Positions 57,431 through 64,000 of a stretch of DNA of 64,000 bases are shown one piece after another. Where the stretch lies: assembly GCA_964017065.1 (NCBI GenBank), contig OZ024791.1, positions 284,501-348,500 on the forward strand, written 5' to 3'. Source of the stretch: Haliclona indistincta. Lineage: Eukaryota; Porifera; Demospongiae; Haplosclerida; Chalinidae. Position numbers and translations under genes: made by a program. The notes below the pieces were generated by a model. That model saw only the letters and a list, made by a program, of their open reading frames with translations, was not told the DNA's origin and made no database searches. Position 1 is the stretch's first letter; every line of letters starts with the position of its first letter.

Positions 57431-58345
57431 CATTGCTGTTTGTGCAATATTGGTAGGCATGGCTCTGTGATTACTGGATCATACTACATTGGTAGGCGTG
57501 GCTCTGTGACTACTGGATCATACTACATTGGTAGACATGGCTCTGTGACTACTGGATCATACTACATTGGTAGGCATGGCTCTGTGATTACTGGATCATA
57601 CTACATTGGTAGACATGGCTCTGTGACTACTGGATCATACTACATTGGTAGGCATGGCTCTGTGACTACTGGATCATACTACATTGGTAGGCATGGCTCT
57701 GTGACTACTGGATCATGCGACATTGGTAGGCATGGCTCTGTGACTACTGGATCATGCGACATTGGTAGGCATGGCTCTGTGACTACTGGATCATGCGACA
57801 TTGGTAGGCATGGCTCTGTGACTACTGGATCATGCGACATTGGTAGGCATGGCTCTGTGACTACTGGATCATGCGACATTGGTAGGCATGGCTCTGTGAC
57901 TACTGGATCATACTACATTGGTAGGCATGGCTCTGTGACTACTGGATCATGCGACATTGGTAGGCATGGCTCTGTGACTACTGGATCATGCGACATTGGT
58001 AGGCATGGCTCTGTGACTACTGGATCATGCGACATTGGTAGGCATGGCTCTGTGATTACTGGATCATGCGACATTGGTAGGCATGGCTCTGTGACTACTG
58101 GATCATGCGACATTGGTAGGCATGGCTCTGTGATTACTGGATCATGCGACATTGGTAGGCATGGCTCTGTGACTTACTGGATCATGCGACATTGGTAGGC
58201 GTGGCTCTGTGACTACTGGATCATACTACATTGGTAGGCATAGGCTTGCAACATTGGATCATGCAACATTGGTAGACATGGCTCTGTGACTACTGGATCA
58301 TGCAACGTTGGTAGGCATGGCTCTGTGACTACTGGATTGTGACAG
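57431..58345. repeat. 39-bp minisatellite, about 23 copies
   Basis: Unit TGGTAGGCATGGCTCTGTGA continued by CTACTGGATCATGCGACAT, with CATACTACAT variants at the left. A plus-strand frame opens at a true ATG (57377) and stays open for 273 codons as 13-residue repeats until a 1-bp insertion near 58172. It has no signal peptide or promoter and is judged non-coding. Confidence 0.93.
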
Positions 58346-58640
58346 GCATGGCTCTATGAATTTTTGCATAGGAAGAAATATGCAAAAGGGAGAAATATAA
58401 CCGAATATAAAAGAAAAATACAAAAAGGAGCATGATCCACTAATTATGCTCTATAGTAGTAAACACAGCTTTATATTGCAGCTGTTGTCAAAAAACTACT
58501 GCAGTTTTATGAGCCAATCTTTATACTAGCATGACCAGGACATGTGATGATGATTATTATTGCACCTTCAACTCGTAATCACATTAAAGATGTTTATACT
58601 CACTGCATGCATGCATTAGTATAGTTCAGTCGCCTCTTAA
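58346..58640. other. Intergenic, nothing recognised
   Basis: About 295 bp, AT-rich, between the minisatellite and the Helitron derivative. Confidence 0.5.
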
Positions 58641-59825
58641 TTAGGGAGGCACGGTAGTGACTCCCTATGGCGGCTGCATACAATGTATTAGCATTCAAAC
58701 GCAGATATTTCGCCTGGTGATGAATTTGATACGTCCAAAGACACCTAGATCTGCTCTCTGGCGTTGCCCCATCTTACAGTAGCAAGGAAATTGCTCGAAA
58801 TTGTTACTAAAGTGACGAACCTGGAAACGGTGAAAATCGAGTTTCGTCATCTTCGTTTTCTTCTTCTTTCTTCTTTCCTTCTTCAGCGCACCTAGCGCCT
58901 TTACACGAGCAGTGCCGAGACCAAAACACCCATGAACAGTCGTGAAATTCTTCCTTTTGAACTTAGTTTTTAGCGGAACGTCAATATAAATTTGACGATT
59001 TCACGATCACGAACAGTTGTCAGCTAAGTGTTAGACGCCATTTTGTCATTACGCAATACGCACCTGACCAACCACACGAAATCTAGAAGTAGAGTATCGC
59101 CGTATGGAGAGCGCATATTGGCGTCTGGAGTCTTCGAAGAACAACTCACCGAGTAAACTCGTGTAGTATCACCGTTCTGCTGCTCGCCAGATTGTATCAC
59201 AGCCGTACAGAATTTTGTAAACTAGAGTGGGCGGGGCTCGAATGGTTGCAGAATGCATAAGTAGTTTCAGTATTTAGGAATAATAAATTTTGAACTACAA
59301 GTTAAAAAGGGAAATTATCAACAACAGCAAACTAAACTAATGGTGTAAATAAAGAAATACATGATCTTGCCGAATTCGAACTGCACCAAAAATTTGAAAC
59401 TCAACTGAAAAGGACACAAACAAGAAAATAAAAAGATTTCTAACGAAATCAAAAGGATGTAGGGATTAATGAAATCTGCTACTGGTCGACAATGTAAACC
59501 AACAAGGAACTAGCATGGGATGGTAACACGATTGACTTGCTAACAGACCATAGATCCCTACATCAGTGGCTGTACATAGGATCAATATTTTGTCACAGTG
59601 AAGTTGAATTCAATTCAATGCACTTCGGTGTCAGTCAATGACAACTAGCTGAATTAGCTATAGTCTGCCAAAGCAGCCACTGATGTAGGGATCTATGGTC
59701 TGTTAGCAAGTCAATCGTGTTACCATTCCATGCTAGTTCCTTGTTGGTTTACATTGTGGACCAGTAGCAGATTTCATTAATCCCTACATCCTTTTGATTT
59801 CGTTAGAAATCTTTTTATTTTCTTT
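58641..59825 (+). mobile_element. Non-autonomous Helitron-like element, copy B (1.19 kb)
   Basis: Opposite orientation to the other two copies: the 5' end TTAGGGAGGCACGGTAGTGA is at 58641 and the hairpin end near 59825. Arms about 59420-59580 and 59680-59823 are inverted copies. It matches copy A over its whole length. The 3' end reads TTTTCTTTGG rather than TTTTCTTG, so this terminus has a small change or a slightly different cut. Confidence 0.8.
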
Positions 59826-60640
59826 GGTTAGTGTGTTAGCAGAAATTTTCACAGAAGATGTAATAGCATCTGCATAGGTAATCTGGTCAAGAGTAACGAT
59901 AGTTTGTCTCAATAGTCTCGGTTTTTAGTCATGTGAGAAGGGCTTGTATCGCCGGCAGCTGTCTTGGTGACCATGTCTTCAGTTGACAGCATTTACTCTT
60001 CGTTTCCATGTCGACCTTGTTCTTGTAAATCACAGTGTCTATATGTATTCTGCATGCAGTGTCTTTTCATGCGTTGTTTCATATAGCATTTCATGATCAC
60101 TATTTCAGTTCTTTATTGTACATTATTTTATTACTTATAGTCGTACATATTCATTGGATGATATCCAATAATGTATTGTCCAACAACATTGCAAACTCTA
60201 GGAGTTTAATTTTGTGTCTACTGACTTCTCTTACCTAAGCTTGAGAATCCTCACTCAGTATACATACTCAGCGAGAATTCTTTGCATCACACATTAAAGT
60301 TCATGCTTTGTTTGTTGCATTTCATCTTGCATTACATCATGTTTACCAATAACTGCACCGTAACTATAGACTAAGAAGCAATTATTGTTCTCTATTATAA
60401 GCAAGCCTGCATGTGCCTCCCTTGAGCTCATTGAATAAAGTAGTACATGAATGAATTCAATCTTAAGTTAGAATCTGCATGCAGTTCAAGTAATACTAGG
60501 TCGTCCCTGTCTTTAGCATTCGTGACGCATGACTATATTTGGTTGTTTTCACAATTTTTATTACAGTAATGATATTTTATAATGTACAGTTCTGGTACAG
60601 TTTGTATTGTTACATGTTCAGTAGTTGTCATTTCGATGTG
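59826..60640. other. 3' flank of family gene 9, no gene seen
   Basis: AT-rich. The 67-codon ORF at 60035 has no ATG at its first codon or recognised content. Confidence 0.5.
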
Positions 60641-62165
60641 TTAGTAGCATCTGCATCGATCATCAGGTCGAGAGAACCTCTGGTCACTAGGACATGTGCT
60701 GCCTGGAATGGTCTCTCTCACTGTAGTAGTGGTTATGGTCCTACCAGGTGACCTAGATGGTGTACGGGTTCGGCAGCGACTGCGACCACGACCTCCTCTC
60801 CTTCTCTTCACTCGGTTATGAACATTCGTATCTCTCTTACCACGACGACTTCCAGTACAAGTGCGAGAACGACCCCGACCTCTCCTTCTCTTAACTCTTT
60901 TGTGAATATCAACATCTCTTTTCCCACGTCCTGTAAATGATAGTGTCCTAGTTCTTAGGGGAGATGCTGACCTGAATGTTGCAGTTCTTGTTCGTCCAGT
61001 TCTTGGCGGTGCTGGTCTAAATGTTGGAGTTCTTGTTCTTCCAGTCCTAGGTGCAGTCCTGGGTGTACCAGTCCTAGGTGCAGTCCTGGGTGTACCAGTC
61101 CTAGGTGCAGTCCTGGGTGTACCAGTCCTAGGTGCAGTCCTGGGTCTACCAGTCCTAGGTGCAGTCCTGGGTGTACCAGTCCTAGGTGCAGTCCTGGGTG
61201 TACCAGTCCTAGGTGCAGTCCTGGGTGTACCAGTCCTAGGTGCAGTCCTGGGTCTACCAGTCCTAGGTGCAGTCCTGGGTGTACCAGTCCTAGGTGCAGT
61301 CCTGGGTGTACCAGTCCTAGGTGCAGTCCTGGGTCTACCAGTCCTAGGTGCAGTCCTGGGTGTACCAGTCCTAGGTGCAGTCCTGGGTCTACCAGTCCTA
61401 GGTGCAGTCCTGGGTGTACCAGTCCTAGGTGCAGTCCTGGGTCTACCAGTCCTAAGTGCAGTCCTGGGTCTACCAGTTCTTGGTGTACCACTTCTGGGTG
61501 TTCCTGTCCTTCGTGTCCCGGTCCTGGGTCTACCAGTCCTAGGTGTACCAGTCCTGGGTGTTCCTGTCCTTCGTGTCCCGGTCCTGGGTCTACCAGTCCT
61601 AGGTGTACCAGTCCTGGGTGTTCCTGTCCTTCGTGTCCCGGTCCTGGGTGTTCCTGTCCTTCGTGTCCCAGGAGTTCTAGTACCTGGAGACCTTGTTCTG
61701 ATTGTAGTAGTTGTTCGTAGTATTTGAACAGAAACACATCTGCAGCGGCAAGTGTTAGAATCAAAACGTTGACGGCTGTTGCATATACTTGAATTATCAC
61801 GGCATTCACATCGACAGGTATTTGGGTTGAGCCTCTGTAGACTAGAACAGCTGTTGACACTTGCTGGACACTCACATCGGCAGTTAGCTGTGTTCAACTG
61901 CAATGGACTGCGGCAGAAAATATTTGGGCAAGGAAAAGGGCCTGGTGGGCTTGGTGTAGCTGGAGGGCCAGGTGGTATTCTCTGACATTTGCATAGATTG
62001 TGATTAAAGTTGTATCCGTAAGCACATCGCTGTGTGTAGCATCTGGGCCACCAGGCATTGACATGCTGTAAAATATGAGATTAAATAAATTTACACAATT
62101 GTGCACAATCTAATACTCACCACAGCTAGGCAGCTCAGCAACAGAATGCTAACCCAATACTTCAT
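60641..62165 (-). CDS. Secreted CXCXC precursor with RTGTPRTAP repeats, family gene 9 (489 aa)
   Basis: Exon 1 is 62121-62165 (signal peptide MKYWVSILLLSCLAV). The intron is 62066-62120 (55 bp) and exon 2 is 60641-62065. Four or five Cys modules open the mature protein (CAYGYNFNHNLCKC, CRCEC, CSSLQRLNPNTCRCEC, CNSRQRFDSNTCRCRC; spacing C-x10-C-x-C-x-C). A Thr/Arg/Pro/Gly region of nearly 200 residues follows, first RTGTPRTGTRRTG-type, then the nine-residue unit GTPRTAPRT with GRPRTAPRT variants. Two KRD processing sites (RGKRDVD, RGKRDTN), each followed by HxRVKRRRG, lead to the closing module CPSDQRFSRPDDRCRCY. Layout and ends match gene 8, its nearest relative. Confidence 0.88.
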
Positions 62166-62214
62166 TCTCTCTTTTCCTGTCCCCTGGAACTATAATGTGT
62201 GCCCAATGTCTGCT

Positions 62215-62222
62215 CTTTTATA
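62215..62222 (-). promoter_or_regulatory. TATA box of family gene 9
   Basis: TATAAAAG on the minus strand, 49 bp upstream of the ATG at 62165. Confidence 0.6.
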
Positions 62223-62535
62223 TGTTCTCATCATGATAGTCATTCTGTTGTGTTGTCTATTGATTGCATAGAAAATGTTTTACATCTATTGAAAGTTTTT
62301 GGCAATTTTGTTGTTGTCATAAATGTATCTATTATCCACCCAGTTGCTGAGTGCCCCAGTCATGGAATAGCCAGACTATATATAATAAAATCTCATGCAC
62401 CCGCCATTCAATAGCCAGACAATATACAATGAAATCTCATGCACCTCCCATTCACTTTAGTCTTAGCTTCTAATTTCTTTGATTTAGATTTCTTTTGAAC
62501 AGCATGCAATAGCTCGATTATCAATTGCATGTAGC
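62223..62535. other. Upstream flank of gene 9
   Basis: About 310 bp. It includes a roughly 50-bp near-duplication (AATAGCCAGACTATATATAA and AATAGCCAGACAATATACAA near 62368 and 62410). No gene seen. Confidence 0.5.
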
Positions 62536-64000
62536 ACTTCATCACACACACACTACACAACCACCATGATCCATGTTACTATGTTCACACTACACAACCA
62601 CCAATGATCCCATGTTACTATGTTCACACTACACAACCACCAATGATCCCATGTTACTATGTTCACACTACACAACCACCATGATCCATGTTACTATGTT
62701 CACACTACACAACCACCAATGATCCCATGTTACTATGTTCACACTACACAACCACCAATGATCCCATGTTACTATGTTCACACTACACAACCACCAATGA
62801 TCCCATGTTACTATGTTCACACTACACAACCACCAATGATCCCATGTTACTATGTTCACACTACACAACCACCAATGATCCCATGTTACTATGTTCACAC
62901 TACACAACCACCAATGATCCCATGTTACTTTGTTCACACAACCACCAATGATCCCATGTTACTATGTTCACACTACACAACCACCATGATCCCATGTTAC
63001 TATGTTCACACTACACAACCACCATGATCCATGTTACTATGTTCACACTACACAACCACCATGATCCATGTTACTATGTTCACACTACACAACCACCAAT
63101 GATCCCATGTTACTATGTTCACACTACACAACCACCAATGATCCCATGTTACTATGTTCACACTACACAACCACCAATGATCCCATGTTACTATGTTCAC
63201 ACTACACAACCACCAATGATCCCATGTTACTATGTTCACACTACACAACCACCAATGATCCCATGTTACTATGTTCACACTACACAACCACCAATGATCC
63301 CATGTTACTATGTTCACACTACACAACCACCAATGATCCCATGTTACTATGTTCACACTACACAACCACCAATGATCCCATGTTACTATGTTCACACTAC
63401 ACAACCACCAATGATCCCATGTTACTATGTTCACACTACACAACCACCAATGATCCCATGTTACTATGTTCACACTACACAACCACCAATGATCCCATGT
63501 TACTATGTTCACACTACACGACCACCAATGATCCCATGTTACTATGTTCACACTACACAACCACCATGATCCCATGTTACTATGTTCACACTACACAACC
63601 ACCAATGATCCCATGTTACTATGTTCACACTACACAACCACCATGATCCCATGTTACTATGTTCACACTACACAACCACCAATGATCCATGTTACTATGT
63701 TCACACTACACAACCACCAATGATCCCATGTTACTATGTTCACACTACACAACCACCAATGATCCCATGTTACTATGTTCACACTACACGACCACCAATG
63801 ATCCCATGTTACTATGTTCACACTACACAACCACCATGATCCCATGTTACTATGTTCACACTACACAACCACCAATGATCCCCATGTTACTATGTTCACA
63901 CTACACAACCACCAATGATCCCATGTTACTATGTTCACACTACACAACCACCATGATCCATGTTACTATGTTCACACTACACAACCACCATGATCCATGT
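62536..64000. repeat. 39-bp minisatellite, about 37 copies, continues past the window
   Basis: Unit ATCCCATGTTACTATGTTCA continued by CACTACACAACCACCAATG. One- and two-base deletions (ACCATGATCC for ACCAATGATCCC) recur in several units, so frames shift repeatedly. The ORFs on both strands are repeat artefacts. Confidence 0.95.

Noticed and set aside
62659..63845. ORFs on both strands in the terminal 39-bp array
   Set aside because: Frames shift at every indel-bearing unit; repeat artefact.

Overview
Eukaryotic, probably animal, DNA. Genes carry short GT-AG introns (about 50-130 bp), TATA-like boxes and secretory signal peptides. There are no bacterial operons or RNA genes that I can see. The mix of compact introns, many minisatellites, a Helitron-type element and a DUF6589/RecQ transposon suggests a non-bilaterian metazoan, most likely a sponge; that assignment is inference.

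The main content is a cluster of nine related genes plus one broken relative, all on the minus strand: 1-1412 (runs off the left edge), 6662-8296, 16135-17904, relic 20090-21815, 24255-25098, 26882-27534, 34159-35026, 37223-38532, 54702-56282 and 60641-62165. Each has a 15-18 codon signal-peptide exon, a short phase-0 intron and one terminal exon. The predicted proteins are secreted precursors. They have one or many C-x10-C-x-C(-x-C) modules of the kind seen in Balbiani-ring silk proteins and the VEGF-C tail, then usually an RXXR processing site. A low-complexity region follows (Ser-Arg/Lys, Thr-Pro, Arg-Pro-Ser-Thr or Arg-Thr-Gly-Pro repeats), and a short closing module ends in C-x-C. They look like structural or matrix proteins (mineral, silk, mucus or adhesive), but function is not shown by the sequence.

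Two large mobile elements sit between these genes. At 28553-33925 a 5.4 kb DNA transposon has 86-bp perfect inverted repeats, a seven-exon DUF6589-type gene and a two-exon RecQ-like helicase. At 40232-53570 a 13.3 kb Helitron-like element encodes a 2200-aa HUH Rep / Pif1-type helicase / OTU protein. One end carries a giant hairpin (arms of about 170 bp), and the element also holds a spliced proline-rich gene. It sits inside a 45-bp minisatellite, so its empty site can be read directly: insertion between A and T without target duplication. Two 1.2 kb deletion derivatives lie at 20533-21760 (inside the broken family gene) and 58641-59825.

The rest is intergenic DNA crowded with minisatellites (units of 22, 23, 26, 29, 36, 38, 39, 39 and 45 bp), foldback/MITE elements, a retrotransposon remnant (15184-15914) and a segmental duplication (1-4602 versus about 16551-19738). 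Most long ORFs inside the repeats and antisense to the family genes are artefacts of repeat periodicity.
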